From Sphingomonadales bacterium (GTDB lineage: Bacteria; Pseudomonadota; Alphaproteobacteria; Sphingomonadales; Sphingomonadaceae), in assembly GCA_025352685.1 (NCBI GenBank), contig JANXSN010000107.1:27019-91018 (forward strand): 64,000 nucleotides of DNA, read 5' to 3'. A program made the position numbers and the translations under genes. Below the pieces are notes generated by a model. The model was not told the origin of the DNA. It ran no database searches and saw only the letters and a list, made by a program, of their open reading frames with translations. This document shows, one piece after another, positions 54,442-63,737 of the stretch (positions within the stretch are counted from its first letter, which is position 1; every line of letters begins with the position of its first letter).

Positions 54442-55616
54442 CGATTGCAACCTATGACGCGATTACGCTGGGTGCAGGCGGGGCAGGACTGATGTGTGCT
54501 GCTGCCGCCGGGCAACGCGGACGGCGGGTCGTGGTGATTGATCATGCCGCAGATCCAGGCAAGAAGATCCTGATCTCGGGAGGCGGACGGTGCAACTTCA
54601 CCAACGTGAATAGTGCAGCCGACCGGTTTCTGTCGGCGAACCCGCATTTCGCAAAGTCAGCGCTGGGGCGGTACACACCGCAAGATTTCATCGACCTAGT
54701 CGAGCGCCACGGTATTGCGTGGCACGAGAAGACGTTGGGACAGCTTTTCTGCGACCAATCGTCGCGACAGATCGTCGCGATGTTGATGGACGAATGCGCT
54801 ACCGGTCACGTCTCATTCGCGTTCGGGCACAGTATCACTGCCGTTAGTCACGCTGCCGGGCTGTTCACCGTTCGCCACGGCGACCGTATTTCGACGGCCC
54901 CGTCGTTGGTGATCGCCACCGGCGGGCCCTCAATCCCCAAGATTGGCGCAACAGGGTTTGCCTATGACGTCGCACGGCAATTCGGCCTTAAAGTCGTGGA
55001 GCCCCGTCCCGCACTCGTGCCCCTGACGCTTGGTGGCGAAGAAGTGTTGTTTCGGGAGCTGTCGGGCGTGGCAGCGGATGTCGTTGTGAGCGCAGGAAAG
55101 GCGGCGTTTCGCGAAGCGGCGCTATTCACTCATCGCGGGCTGTCGGGGCCGTCGATTTTGCAAGCATCCTCCTATTGGCGACACGGTGAACGCGTGTCTG
55201 TCGACTTCCTGCCCGATGCCAAGCGCGGTTGGTTGTCCGCCGCCAAGCGCACGTCGCCGAGCGTCTCCGTAAAAGCCGTACTCGGTGCCTCATTGCCGTC
55301 GCGCCTGGCTGAGACGCTCGCCGATCGGATCGGGCTGGCGGGCGACCTTGGCAGCCACAGGGATGATGCCCTAGCCCGCGCGGAGCGACAGCTTGCGGCG
55401 TGGCACTTCCACCCCAACGGCACCGAGGGCTTCGCCAAGGCTGAAGTGACGGTGGGAGGGATCAGTACTGCCGAATTGTCTTCCCAAACGATGGAGGCGC
55501 GCCGGGTGCCTGGGCTCTATGCGATCGGTGAGGCGGTCGACGTGACTGGTTGGCTCGGCGGCTATAATTTCCAGTGGGCCTGGGCGAGCGGATGGGCGGC
55601 CGGCCAGGTGCTTTAG
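54438..55616 (+). CDS. BaiN/YhiN-type FAD-dependent oxidoreductase
   Basis: A 392-residue flavoprotein of the HI0933 group. TLGAGGAGLMCAAAAGQRG is the Rossmann motif, with SGGGRCNFTN right after, then GLSGPSILQASSYW and the C-terminal VGGISTAELSSQTMEAR and ITGWLGGYNFQWAWASG. The biochemical role of most members is unclear; BaiN reduces bile acid intermediates in some gut bacteria. GTG 54438 overlaps the uvrC stop (GTGA). The end overlaps the dead cupin gene on the other strand by 4 bp. Confidence 0.85.
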   Translation: MTIATYDAITLGAGGAGLMCAAAAGQRGRRVVVIDHAADPGKKILISGGGRCNFTNVNSAADRFLSANPHFAKSALGRYTPQDFIDLVERHGIAWHEKTLGQLFCDQSSRQIVAMLMDECATGHVSFAFGHSITAVSHAAGLFTVRHGDRISTAPSLVIATGGPSIPKIGATGFAYDVARQFGLKVVEPRPALVPLTLGGEEVLFRELSGVAADVVVSAGKAAFREAALFTHRGLSGPSILQASSYWRHGERVSVDFLPDAKRGWLSAAKRTSPSVSVKAVLGASLPSRLAETLADRIGLAGDLGSHRDDALARAERQLAAWHFHPNGTEGFAKAEVTVGGISTAELSSQTMEARRVPGLYAIGEAVDVTGWLGGYNFQWAWASGWAAGQVL

Positions 55617-56457
55617 GAGAGTTTCACGACACCCGATTTGCGTCGGGCGCGCCAAGCAAGCGCCCTGAGGCGGCTGCGCGCAGGATATCGTTTCGGTCGC
55701 GCAGGGTTGAAGCCGGTGGTCCGAAGCACCGAGTTGAATGTATGGGCATCCGCCACAGCGTAGGTCCGGTCCGATCGCCATGTCATTGAAAAGCCCACCG
55801 AGACATCGAGGCCGTTCTTCACCCGATGGGGCGCCATGACCGGCACGTGCATGGCATCGCCTGGCTTCAGGTCGAACGCGCGGCCATGTCGGCCATATTC
55901 CTCGCGCCACAGCAGGTTGCGATGAGCAAGGCCCTTGTAAAAGCGTTCATGCGCCTCGCCAGGGGTGATTTCCTCGTCCGCCTGTGGAAAAACCGTCATC
56001 GTCTTGGTGCCGCGCAATTGCAGCAGGATATTATGCTCGTGGTCGGAGTGTAGCGGTGTTACCGAATCGGGACTGGACAGAAAAATAAACTCTTTGAGCT
56101 GGTGCATGGCACCGGTGCACGGTGTTACAATGGGCAACAATTCTCGAAGTGCTGCTTCAAGCAGAGCACGATAGGCGGGTCGCGTTCGATAAATTTGAGA
56201 ACCAGTCATGATCCATTATTTTCGATACCGCGGATCGTCTCGGCAATCGACAGCCGGTTGGCGGGAATCGCGTCGGGATCAAGACCGGTTGGTAAATCGC
56301 CGCGATTATACTCGACCGTCCTTGGATCGAGACGACCGGCAAGATCTGCTAGCGCATCGAGCTCGAACATTGCGTGGCCGGCAAGATTGTGGCGGATGAG
56401 GCCCGATGCTTCCGGGTAGAGCGCGGCAAAGCGGGCCACATCGCGCAAGGTAGTCAC
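55613..56457 (-). pseudogene. broken cupin-like (JmjC-type) gene
   Basis: GTG 56457 (GTGA overlap with the GNAT stop) opens TTLRDVARFAALYPEASG... and RTVEYNRGDLPTG...SIAETIRGIENNGS, then TGA at 56206. The frame after it continues LVLKFIERDP, and similarity then passes to another frame with AYRALLEAALRELLPIVTP, TPLHSDHEHNILLQLRG and FPQADEEITPGEAHE to the TAA at 55613. So a Trp codon became TGA and a base was lost near 56180. Total length would give about 281 residues. The HxD..H-type cupin metal site (HSDHEH, later HVPVMAPH) is still readable but cannot be made as one protein. Confidence 0.8.
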
Positions 56458-57587
56458 ATGGCTTTCCTGACCAGAGCAGCGGCGCGTTCGAGCGTACGGC
56501 AGGCTGCAAATGTCGCACGCCGGCGTTTGCCCTTCAGGGGCACGCTGATCCGCACCACTTCGCGTCGCTCGGCCCAAAGGCTGTTGATCATCGGGTGATC
56601 CTTGACCGCGCAGCTGTCCATCCAGTCAATATCTGGCGTTTCGAGAATCTTGAGGTTTTCAAGCTGGATCAATACGCCAGGCGAGAAGCGTGCGAATTCC
56701 TCGTCAAAGGCGATCTTGAAACTGAAACTGCCTGGCGGGGCCAGGAAGTTGACCAGCATTGCAATCACGCGATGATCAACTTCGAGCCGGATCATTTCCA
56801 GCCGTCCTGCCGCATGAGCGCCGCGCAGCGCGTCAAAGACGAAATTTTTTGTATGGTGGTCCTTGGCAAGTGCGGCACCGTTGCGTCCCTTCCAGCCGCT
56901 GGCTTCGAGCGCAATGAAGGCGTCGATCCAAGCATCGAGCTCTCCCGCATCCGACAGGCGGCAAAATGTGACTGTCCCGAGTTCAGCGAGGCGCGCCTGC
57001 AGGCGGCCGATTTCCTTGCGCTTTTTCTTCCGCACCGTTTTTTCATAATATTCGCAAGACGAGAGGTCGGACTGAAGCATCGCGCGCGAACTCCGATGGA
57101 CGACCGCCGCGCCGCGGCGCGCCTTCAACAAGGCGGCTGCGAGAGGTCCTTGTCCGTCCATCGCCACGAGATGAAGGAAAGACGGGGCGTGCGGGTCGGC
57201 ATCGAGCAAGTCGAGCGCATAGTGCCAGAAATAGGGCTCAAAACTGCGCCGGACAAGCGGTGCGCCGAAGAAGCTGTTGTAATGCAGCCAGTTTTCGACG
57301 TGCCGAACAGCCATTCGTCCGTAGCGTGAGGCGACCGTGATAGGCATCATGCCAATCAGCTGTTCCTCGGCCCGCACGACCAGCATCCGCGCATCGGCAG
57401 GCACATTCAGGTTGTGTCCGCTTGCCTCCAGAAACCAGCGTTCGAGAAACGCATTTGGTTCGCTTGGGCGGGCCGCTACCGCATCCCACCCAAGGTCTGG
57501 ATCCCTCAGATAGTCGCGCAGCGGCACGATTTCCGACCGCAGGCGTGGGCGTTCGGTGGAGACCGGTTGACGGATTGGCGCGTTCAC
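56454..57587 (-). CDS. BioF2-like GNAT acyltransferase
   Basis: A 377-residue protein. It has the two-lobed GNAT_acetyltr_2 (BioF2-like) pattern: LERWFLEASGHN and GMMPITVASRYGRMAV, then TVRKKKRKEIGRLQARLAE in the middle and FSFKIAFDEEFARFSPGVLIQ, with the second lobe end KDHPMINSLWAERR. Such proteins transfer acyl groups or aminoacyl groups to cell-surface sugars or peptides; the substrate here is not known. GTG 57587 overlaps the stop of the deacetylase gene (GTGA). A dead cupin gene follows. Confidence 0.72.
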   Translation of the reverse strand: MNAPIRQPVSTERPRLRSEIVPLRDYLRDPDLGWDAVAARPSEPNAFLERWFLEASGHNLNVPADARMLVVRAEEQLIGMMPITVASRYGRMAVRHVENWLHYNSFFGAPLVRRSFEPYFWHYALDLLDADPHAPSFLHLVAMDGQGPLAAALLKARRGAAVVHRSSRAMLQSDLSSCEYYEKTVRKKKRKEIGRLQARLAELGTVTFCRLSDAGELDAWIDAFIALEASGWKGRNGAALAKDHHTKNFVFDALRGAHAAGRLEMIRLEVDHRVIAMLVNFLAPPGSFSFKIAFDEEFARFSPGVLIQLENLKILETPDIDWMDSCAVKDHPMINSLWAERREVVRISVPLKGKRRRATFAACRTLERAAALVRKAM

Positions 57588-58600
57588 GCACTGTCCCCAC
57601 GGGCCACGCGAAACGCGTCGATGATCGCATTGGCGCCAACTGCCGTCACGCCGCGCGCGGCAAACCGGTTCAGCACCCCGTCCCACCAGCGCCAAAAAGT
57701 CGCCAAATCTCGGGCATTGCGGACGTAGGGCGTGTGACCGGGGACCAGCGATGGGGTGTGGAACGACAGGCTGAACAGGCGGTGCCCTTCGTCAAGCAGC
57801 ACGTCGATCGCTTCCAGCGCATCTGCAAGCGGCACGCCCTCTGGCGTTAACGGCACACGTGCGAGCAAGCCGGTACGAGCAAAAGTCCCGCGTAGAGATA
57901 AGATGCGGTAGAATCGGGGCCAGCGTCTCAGGACACCTGTATAGGCAGTAGTCAGCGGCAGCTCGTACAAGTTCGGGGCAACGATCCAAGGCCAGAGCGG
58001 GTGATCGGAAAAGTCGGGACCACCTTGGCCGCGATAGTCAAAGCATGCCCGTACGGACACATCGAGCGCATAGCCGAATTCGGCCAGCAACGTTGCCGTG
58101 TGGATGCCGACCCCGTAGCGTCCAGCGCGATAGATGCGCGGGCGAACACCCGTTGCCGTTTCAATCTTGTCCGTCAGTTGCCGCAATTTCTCGCGTTGCA
58201 GGACTCTGGGCAGGTTCGAGGTATAACTGTTGCGGCGATTGACCTCTTCGTCGAAGGGCGGCGAGACCCAGGGGTGCAGCTGGGTGCCGATTGTGCATTG
58301 ATCACTGGCGACGAGTTCGCGCAGGATCGATCGACTTGCGGTGTTGGCGACGATCGGCCAGTCCACCATCCAGCATGGTTCGAGGCCCGCGGCCTGAAAG
58401 CGGCGATTGGCGTCGGGGAGGGCGCTCATCGTGACGGTTCCCGTCGCATCGCGACTGAAAGGGCCGTTCCAGTCAAATTCTTCCTCGGCATCGCCAAACA
58501 TCGCGAAACGGGTGCCAAAACTCTCAGGCAAATCAACGCGCGTGCCGTCCGGGGGCGGCAGGTCCAGCCTTGGTTCGACTTGGAACGGGTTGACGTGCAC
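57584..58600 (-). CDS. polysaccharide deacetylase family protein (NodB-like)
   Basis: A 338-residue protein without a signal peptide. [16 protein letters not shown] and [15 protein letters not shown] (His of the metal site) and [21 protein letters not shown] are the NodB-homology pattern, with the later [18 protein letters not shown] region giving another His. It is like WalW-type deacetylases near exopolysaccharide loci. GNAT and (dead) cupin genes follow in coupled overlap. Substrate is probably a surface glycan; that is inference. Confidence 0.75.
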   Translation of the reverse strand: MHVNPFQVEPRLDLPPPDGTRVDLPESFGTRFAMFGDAEEEFDWNGPFSRDATGTVTMSALPDANRRFQAAGLEPCWMVDWPIVANTASRSILRELVASDQCTIGTQLHPWVSPPFDEEVNRRNSYTSNLPRVLQREKLRQLTDKIETATGVRPRIYRAGRYGVGIHTATLLAEFGYALDVSVRACFDYRGQGGPDFSDHPLWPWIVAPNLYELPLTTAYTGVLRRWPRFYRILSLRGTFARTGLLARVPLTPEGVPLADALEAIDVLLDEGHRLFSLSFHTPSLVPGHTPYVRNARDLATFWRWWDGVLNRFAARGVTAVGANAIIDAFRVARGDSA

Positions 58601-58676
58601 GCAATCTCTCCGACGGACACACGACTTATGTCACCCGGGCTTTACAAAACCGTCAACGGTGGGCCTTGTCGCGCTG

Positions 58677-59267
58677 ATGCGGATCGAATGCGAGGCCATT
58701 GTTGTTGGCGTGCGTCCCCACGGGGAGCATGGTGCTATTGTGCGTCTGCTTACCGCAGGGCACGGTTTGTTGGCGGGATACGTAAGGGGCGGACGCTCGC
58801 GCCAGCTGCGGCCGGTGCTGTCGCCGGGGAATAACGTGAAGGCGGATTTTCGGGCGCGGGTCGAAACCCAATTGGCTGCGCTCACCGTCGAACCCCTCAA
58901 GGCTCGGACTTCACTGCTGGGCGAGCCCTTGGCCGCTGCGGCGATCGAATGGACAACAGCGCTCGCGGCGGCCTCTCTTCCTGAGGGCCAGCCTTATCCA
59001 CGCATCTATGCCGCGCTCGACGCAATGCTGACTGCGATTGAATCGGCTCCTTCGGCTCGAGCTTGGGTGGCAGCGCTGGTCGGCTACGAGAAGGTTGTAC
59101 TCGCCGAACTGGGGTATGGCTCGTCCGAGGACGGTGCAGAAGCAACGTTTGTGGCATTGGCAGCCAATGGACGCCGATTAGCCCAGGATGTACTGACTGA
59201 ACGTCGCGCTCGTTCGCTTGATGCGCGCGACCGTCTCGTCGAACGGCTTGCGCGGGCGTTGTCGTAG
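58677..59267 (+). CDS. recO: DNA repair protein RecO
   Basis: A 196-residue RecO. The N-terminal OB fold has [20 protein letters not shown], then [18 protein letters not shown]. The C-terminal helical part has [19 protein letters not shown]; the zinc cysteines seen in some RecO proteins are missing, as in other alphaproteobacteria. It helps RecA load with RecF and RecR. ATG 58677 begins the protein; GTG 58659 is possible. It is shorter than the typical 240 residues. Confidence 0.85.
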   Translation: MRIECEAIVVGVRPHGEHGAIVRLLTAGHGLLAGYVRGGRSRQLRPVLSPGNNVKADFRARVETQLAALTVEPLKARTSLLGEPLAAAAIEWTTALAAASLPEGQPYPRIYAALDAMLTAIESAPSARAWVAALVGYEKVVLAELGYGSSEDGAEATFVALAANGRRLAQDVLTERRARSLDARDRLVERLARALS

Positions 59268-59283
59268 AGGCAAAGCGGCTGTC

Positions 59284-60492
59284 ATGAAGCGCAAGACCGG
59301 TCAGGATCCCAGTATTACCCGCCATTGGCGCCCTGCGACGCAGGCGGTGCGTGGCGGCACTGCTCGTTCCGAGTGGGGCGAAACGTCGGAGGCCTTGATC
59401 CTGTCGTCGGGGTATAGCTACGATAACGCCGAGACAGTGGCCGCACGATTTGCAGGGGAGGCCGAAGGCCCGACCTATTCGCGACTCCAGAATCCGACAG
59501 TCGAAATGCTCGAGCAACGGATCGCGCTGATGGAGGGTGCGGAGGCCGCGCGGTGTCAGGCTACCGGCATGGCGGCGATGACGACAGCGTTGCTGTGCCA
59601 GCTCGAGACCGGCGACCATGTCGTGGCAGCGCGCGCGGCATTCGGCTCGTGTCGATGGTTGACCGACAGCTTGCTGCCCAAATGGGGTATCACGACCACC
59701 ATCATCGACAGCCGGGACAACAAGGCTTGGGAAGCGGCGATCCAGTCCGACACAAAAGTCTTTTTCTTTGAAACCCCCGCGAACCCGACGATGGATATCG
59801 TCGACATGGCATTCGTTTGCGGCCTGGCAAAAGCGCACGGGATCACGACGGTCGTCGATAATGCTTTTGCGACGTCCGTCCTCCAGCGTCCGCTGGATTT
59901 CGGCGCCGATGTCGTGGCGTATTCGGCCACCAAGATGATGGACGGTCAGGGTCGTGTACTTGCCGGAGCCGTGGCGGGATCGAACGAATTCATCACTGAG
60001 AAACTGCTACCGTTTCAACGGAATACAGGACCAAGTCTTTCGCCGTTCAACGCGTGGGTCGTTTTAAAGGGGCTGGAAACGCTTGACCTGCGCGCGATGC
60101 GCCAGTCTGAAAATGCTCTGAAGGTAGGCAAATTCCTCGAGAATCGCGTTCCGGTGATGTTGCACCCGGGTTTGCCGAGCCACCCCCAACACGACTTGGC
60201 AATGGTGCAGATGAAGGCGTGCGGGCCGATTTTCTCGTTCGTGCTCGAAGGGGGGCGGCGCCAGGCCATGGACTTGCTCAATGCGCTCGAACTGGTCGAC
60301 ATTTCGAACAATATCGGCGATTCACGGTCACTAATGACCCATCCTGCCTCCACGACTCACCACAGCGTCGGACCCGACGCACGAGAGCAAATGGGCGTGG
60401 TCGAGGGAATGATCCGGATCAACATCGGTCTTGAAGATCCGATCGACGTGATCGAAGATCTGGACCGTGCACTGAAGAAGCTTGGCCTGTGA
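59284..60492 (+). CDS. metZ: O-succinylhomoserine sulfhydrylase
   Basis: A 402-residue Cys/Met metabolism PLP enzyme. PLP is held by Lys217 in YSATKMMDGQGRV. ALILSSGYSYDNAETVAARF, YSRLQNPTVEMLEQRIALMEGA and NAFATSVLQRPLDFGADV are typical of MetZ rather than MetB or MetC; the preceding TPANPTMDIVD is also family-wide. It makes homocysteine from O-succinylhomoserine and sulfide. It follows recO by 16 bp, too close for a riboswitch; apaG overlaps its stop by 4 bp. Confidence 0.92.
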   Translation: MKRKTGQDPSITRHWRPATQAVRGGTARSEWGETSEALILSSGYSYDNAETVAARFAGEAEGPTYSRLQNPTVEMLEQRIALMEGAEAARCQATGMAAMTTALLCQLETGDHVVAARAAFGSCRWLTDSLLPKWGITTTIIDSRDNKAWEAAIQSDTKVFFFETPANPTMDIVDMAFVCGLAKAHGITTVVDNAFATSVLQRPLDFGADVVAYSATKMMDGQGRVLAGAVAGSNEFITEKLLPFQRNTGPSLSPFNAWVVLKGLETLDLRAMRQSENALKVGKFLENRVPVMLHPGLPSHPQHDLAMVQMKACGPIFSFVLEGGRRQAMDLLNALELVDISNNIGDSRSLMTHPASTTHHSVGPDAREQMGVVEGMIRINIGLEDPIDVIEDLDRALKKLGL

Positions 60493-60890
60493 AGGCGTTG
60501 TTTCCTTACGCCGAGACGACGCGCGGTGTGACGGTTCGCGTTTCTGTGAGCTTTTTGCCCGAACAATCGGAGCCAGCAAAGAGTCGCTGGTTCTGGGCGT
60601 ATCACATCCGCATCGAGAATGACGGGCCGATGGCGGTCCAGTTGATGACGCGAAGCTGGACGATCGCTGACGGGCGTGGTGCGCGGCACCGGGTCGAAGG
60701 GGACGGCGTCGTCGGCGAGCAGCCTGTGATCGCCCCGGGGGCGTCGTACGACTATGTGTCGGGTTGCCCGCTGACGACGCCGACAGGCTGGATGCAAGGA
60801 TCCTATGATCTGGTTGGAGAGGATGGGTCGTCGTTTGCCACTGCCATTCCCAAATTCGCGTTGACCGCGCCCGTCACAACTCAAGGGTAG
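60489..60890 (+). CDS. apaG: ApaG domain protein
   Basis: A 133-residue ApaG. It reads VRVSVSFLPEQSEPAKSRWF, then IENDGPMAVQLMTRSWTI, VVGEQPVIAPGASYDY and GCPLTTPTGWMQGSY. The fold is fibronectin type III-like; ApaG was linked to Co and Mg resistance but its molecular role is unclear. GTG 60489 overlaps the metZ stop (GTGA). The metZ-apaG pair is common in alphaproteobacteria. Confidence 0.92.
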   Translation: MKALFPYAETTRGVTVRVSVSFLPEQSEPAKSRWFWAYHIRIENDGPMAVQLMTRSWTIADGRGARHRVEGDGVVGEQPVIAPGASYDYVSGCPLTTPTGWMQGSYDLVGEDGSSFATAIPKFALTAPVTTQG

Positions 60891-60894
60891 CGGT

Positions 60895-61638
60895 TTGAAG
60901 CGAACCCATCTGCCCTTAAACGGTCTGCGCGTGCTCGATGCGGCAGCGCGGCATTTATCGTTCACGCGCGCCGCAGACGAACTCGCTGTGACACCAGCGG
61001 CAGTCGGACAACAAATTCGCGCCCTGGAGGACACGCTCGGCACTGTGTTATTTCGCCGCACGCCAAAGGGGCTGGAATTGACGCCGGAGGGCGAGGCGGG
61101 TCTTGTCGAATTGCGCCGCGGGTTCTTGAACTTTGAGGAATCGGTCCGCGCGATGCAGGCTGGGCAGTCGTCGAAGTCGTTGACCATCGCTGCACCGCGC
61201 GACCTGACTGCCAAGTGGCTCTTGCCACGGCTTGAAGCCTACCGCGCGACTGACCCCGATTTGCGATTCGCGCTGGTTGCCAGCGAGGGTGGTCTGGACT
61301 TCACCGAAGCCAATCTGGATCTTGCTATATGCTTTGACAACAGCGCGGGCGAACATGAAGGCGTGGCCGTCGGTCCGCGCGGGCTCGCGACCGTCGGTAC
61401 CGGCGATGTCATCGGCTGGCCCAATGGTCCCGATGCGCCGACCGGCGCGCTGACGGTTGCCGACGCCGGGCTTGCTTTGGACGCGGCAAATGCTGGGCTC
61501 GGCAGCGCAATCGTCCCTGCATTGCTGGCAGGAACGGCACCGACTTTCGACGATCCGCGCAGCTACTGGCTGATCGCGCCACTCCCACAATGGCGGCAAA
61601 AGAAGGTCAGGGCGTTGGTCGAAGCTTTGACAGGTTAG
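60895..61638 (+). CDS. LysR family transcriptional regulator (GcvA-like)
   Basis: A 247-residue LysR protein. The HTH has LNGLRVLDAAARHLSFTRAA, VTPAAVGQQIRALEDTLGT and FRRTPKGLELTPEGEAG. The effector part begins LTIAAPRDLTAKWLLPRLEAY. It is about 50 residues shorter than usual; the loss is in the second effector subdomain (GLATVGTGDVIGWPNG...), so effector binding may differ. TTG 60895 is the start, 4 bp after apaG. Likely cotranscribed with metZ-apaG. Confidence 0.85.
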   Translation: MKRTHLPLNGLRVLDAAARHLSFTRAADELAVTPAAVGQQIRALEDTLGTVLFRRTPKGLELTPEGEAGLVELRRGFLNFEESVRAMQAGQSSKSLTIAAPRDLTAKWLLPRLEAYRATDPDLRFALVASEGGLDFTEANLDLAICFDNSAGEHEGVAVGPRGLATVGTGDVIGWPNGPDAPTGALTVADAGLALDAANAGLGSAIVPALLAGTAPTFDDPRSYWLIAPLPQWRQKKVRALVEALTG

Positions 61639-61737
61639 CGGTACCGGCGCGGTGTCTGGTGCGCGATGGGTCGCCAAGCAAAAATTTTGTCCCAAATGCG
61701 GACGCGGTGCTGCACAAAAGACTCGTCAATGCCACTT

Positions 61738-61760
61738 GGTTTCCATATGGTTTCCCATAC
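61738..61760. repeat. tandem GGTTTCC-CATA repeat upstream of the PEP-CTERM gene
   Basis: GGTTTCCATAT (61738-61748) is followed at once by GGTTTCCCATAC (61749-61760), two near-identical 11-12 bp units, then AT-rich DNA before the gene at 61796. A possible operator. Confidence 0.4.
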
Positions 61761-61795
61761 GTTAATAATTTTAAATAGACGCTAAGGGGATAATG

Positions 61796-62494
61796 ATGTT
61801 CAGCAAGATCGTCGTCGCAGCTGCGCTGCTCGTTTCAGCTAGCGCCGCCAATGCGACCAACATCATCATGAACGGCGGCTTTGAAAGCCCCCAGATCTCG
61901 GACCCGTGCTGCACGACTGCGCCTGGTAACGGTACGGTTGCCCCTTGGACGGTCGGTCTAAACGGCAATGTCAATGTCGTAAACGGTTACTACGGTAGCC
62001 AAGGTGTCGACATGAACGCTGCACCTAATCTTGCCAAGGAGGGCACCCAGTACCTCGATCTTATCGGAGAGGGCGGTGCGGGTTCGATCTCGCAGTCTTT
62101 CAGCACTGTATTGGACCAGGTCTACACGCTGACATTTTCCTATTCGCACAATATTTTTGGCGGACCTTCGGATCCTGCCCCTTTATTCTCGGCCAATTTC
62201 TCGGTGAATGGGTCAAGTGGCACGCTGCTGGACGGTTCGGTTTCGCACAGCTCAGGAACGACCAGCGATCTCGATTGGAAGACGTACACAGGCTCGTTCG
62301 CCGGAACCGGTGCAGTCGAGACACTGAACTTTACAAACACATCGCCGACTACGGGAAATGCTGGGATTTTCCTCGACGCGATCTCCGTGTCGGCAGCGCC
62401 TGAGCCGGCGACGTGGATGATGATGATTGGCGGTTTCGGCGTGGCAGGCGTGGCGATGCGCCGCCGCCGCCGCGAGACCCTCGCGACCGTTTGA
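61796..62494 (+). CDS. PEP-CTERM sorting domain protein
   Basis: A 232-residue exported protein. The signal is MFSKIVVAAALLVSASAANA. The mature part has an NGGFESP start, GWAPWTVG-like APWTVGLNGNVNVVNGY and DLIGEGGAGSISQSF, a carbohydrate-binding-like beta fold (DUF642-like). The C-terminus is the sorting signal PEPATWMMMIGGFGVAGVAM plus RRRRR. Exosortase cleaves such tails and the protein goes to the surface or matrix. ATG 61796 has AAGGGG at a better distance than ATG 61793. Exosortase itself is not in this window. Confidence 0.9.
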   Translation: MFSKIVVAAALLVSASAANATNIIMNGGFESPQISDPCCTTAPGNGTVAPWTVGLNGNVNVVNGYYGSQGVDMNAAPNLAKEGTQYLDLIGEGGAGSISQSFSTVLDQVYTLTFSYSHNIFGGPSDPAPLFSANFSVNGSSGTLLDGSVSHSSGTTSDLDWKTYTGSFAGTGAVETLNFTNTSPTTGNAGIFLDAISVSAAPEPATWMMMIGGFGVAGVAMRRRRRETLATV

Positions 62495-62503
62495 TAGTCT
62501 TCA

Positions 62504-62569
62504 AATTTTGATATGTGCGTGGGCGACGGTTCCGAGTAATCGGGGATGTCGCCCTCTGCACATAAATTT
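62504..62569. terminator. bidirectional terminator-like hairpin
   Basis: ATGTGC (62513-62518) and GGGCGAC (62521-62527) pair with GTCGCCC (62548-62554) and GCACAT (62558-62563), with AAATTT runs on both sides. It lies between the convergent PEP-CTERM and serine hydrolase genes and would stop transcription from both. Confidence 0.6.
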
Positions 62570-62590
62570 GCCGGTCGCGCTACTGCTCGA

Positions 62591-63737
62591 TTAACGCCCG
62601 ACCAGGGCAACCGCGCGCATCATCAGCGCGTAGAACCGCTCAGTATCGGTGCCTTGAGCTGCGTTATTCCATGCCGCAGCGACAGCGAACCATTGCCCCG
62701 ATTTCGTCTTGAGCAGCCAGCTCATCGCAATCACGCCGCTCTCCGACCCACCCTTGTAGCCAATGATATCGAAGCGACGGCGCTCGGCGACTGGTAGCGA
62801 CGTGCTGATGCCGAGAATATCGACAGCGGTTTGGCTCCTCGTGCGGCGCAACAAGTCGAGCACATTGACGATTTCTGTCATCGTCGCGGGCCATTCCACC
62901 GTATCGATGTGTAACGTCGGCCCGGCGAGTGCGCTGAAGTCGATGGTTGTCAGCGTCGGCTGCAGTTCGTGCAACACCTGCCGTCGCTCGGCCACCTCAC
63001 CTGCGATCCACCGATTGCGCAGCGCCTCGTTCCTCGGCATTTTGAGCGAGAAAGCCTCGAGCGTCGAGAGCATCGGCAACGAACCCCGCGTGTTGCCGAC
63101 ATTCGCGCGCATTGCGTCGACCTTCGCGTGCCCGAGTGTCTCGATGAGTGTGTCGGTTGCGGTATTGTCGCTTATCGAAATCATCTCGGTTGCCAGCGTG
63201 GCGAGGGTTACCGGTAGTCGTCGCGGCCAGTTTTGTGTGACACCCGAGGGTAATGACGGTGGCCCGAGCGGTACGACGTCGGTCCACCGACGCTCTTTCG
63301 CCTCGGCTTCGCGGACAAGCTCGGCGAAGACGAAAAGCTTGAACATCGATCCGGTCGCGACCGGGATCTCAGCATTGTACGTCGCGGACGGGGCGGGCCT
63401 TTGCCCGCCAAGTTTTGCTATGAGCAACGCCGACGTGCCAGGTAGCTTCTTGATGTCACCGATTAAGGCTTCGACGCTGTCGCCGTGCCGACTGACGTCA
63501 GTGATGAGCAGGCCGATAAAACGATGGGGTTCAGGTGCCTCCAGCGCGATGCGTACGGTAACAGCGGCGTCGGAATAGTCGATGCTGACAAGCGCCTGCG
63601 TCGTGCCTTCGACCGTTACGCTCGCAACGCCGACGACGGTGCCATTGGTTTCGCGCAGCTGACGGGCGATCTGCTCGACCTGCACTCTCGGAATCTGGGC
63701 CAGAAATGAGGGCGCAAATGCTGTCTCATCGACTTTA
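62591..63737 (-). pseudogene. serine hydrolase (class A beta-lactamase-like), 5' end removed by an IS
   Basis: The preserved part encodes a class A-type fold: SxxK in TGSMFKLF, SDN in SISDNTATDTLIE, KxG in GYKGGSESGV, so the active site is whole. The frame is open upstream to ATG 63793, but residues 1-18 or so ([12 protein letters not shown]...) come from the IS end. The native N-terminus with its signal peptide is missing. The N-terminal part also holds an NTF2-like domain (FLAQIPRVQVEQIARQLRE). The protein as left would stay in the cytoplasm and is probably useless. Confidence 0.75.

Noticed and set aside
59268..59283. SAM-II type riboswitch upstream of metZ
   Set aside because: Only 16 bp separate recO and metZ.
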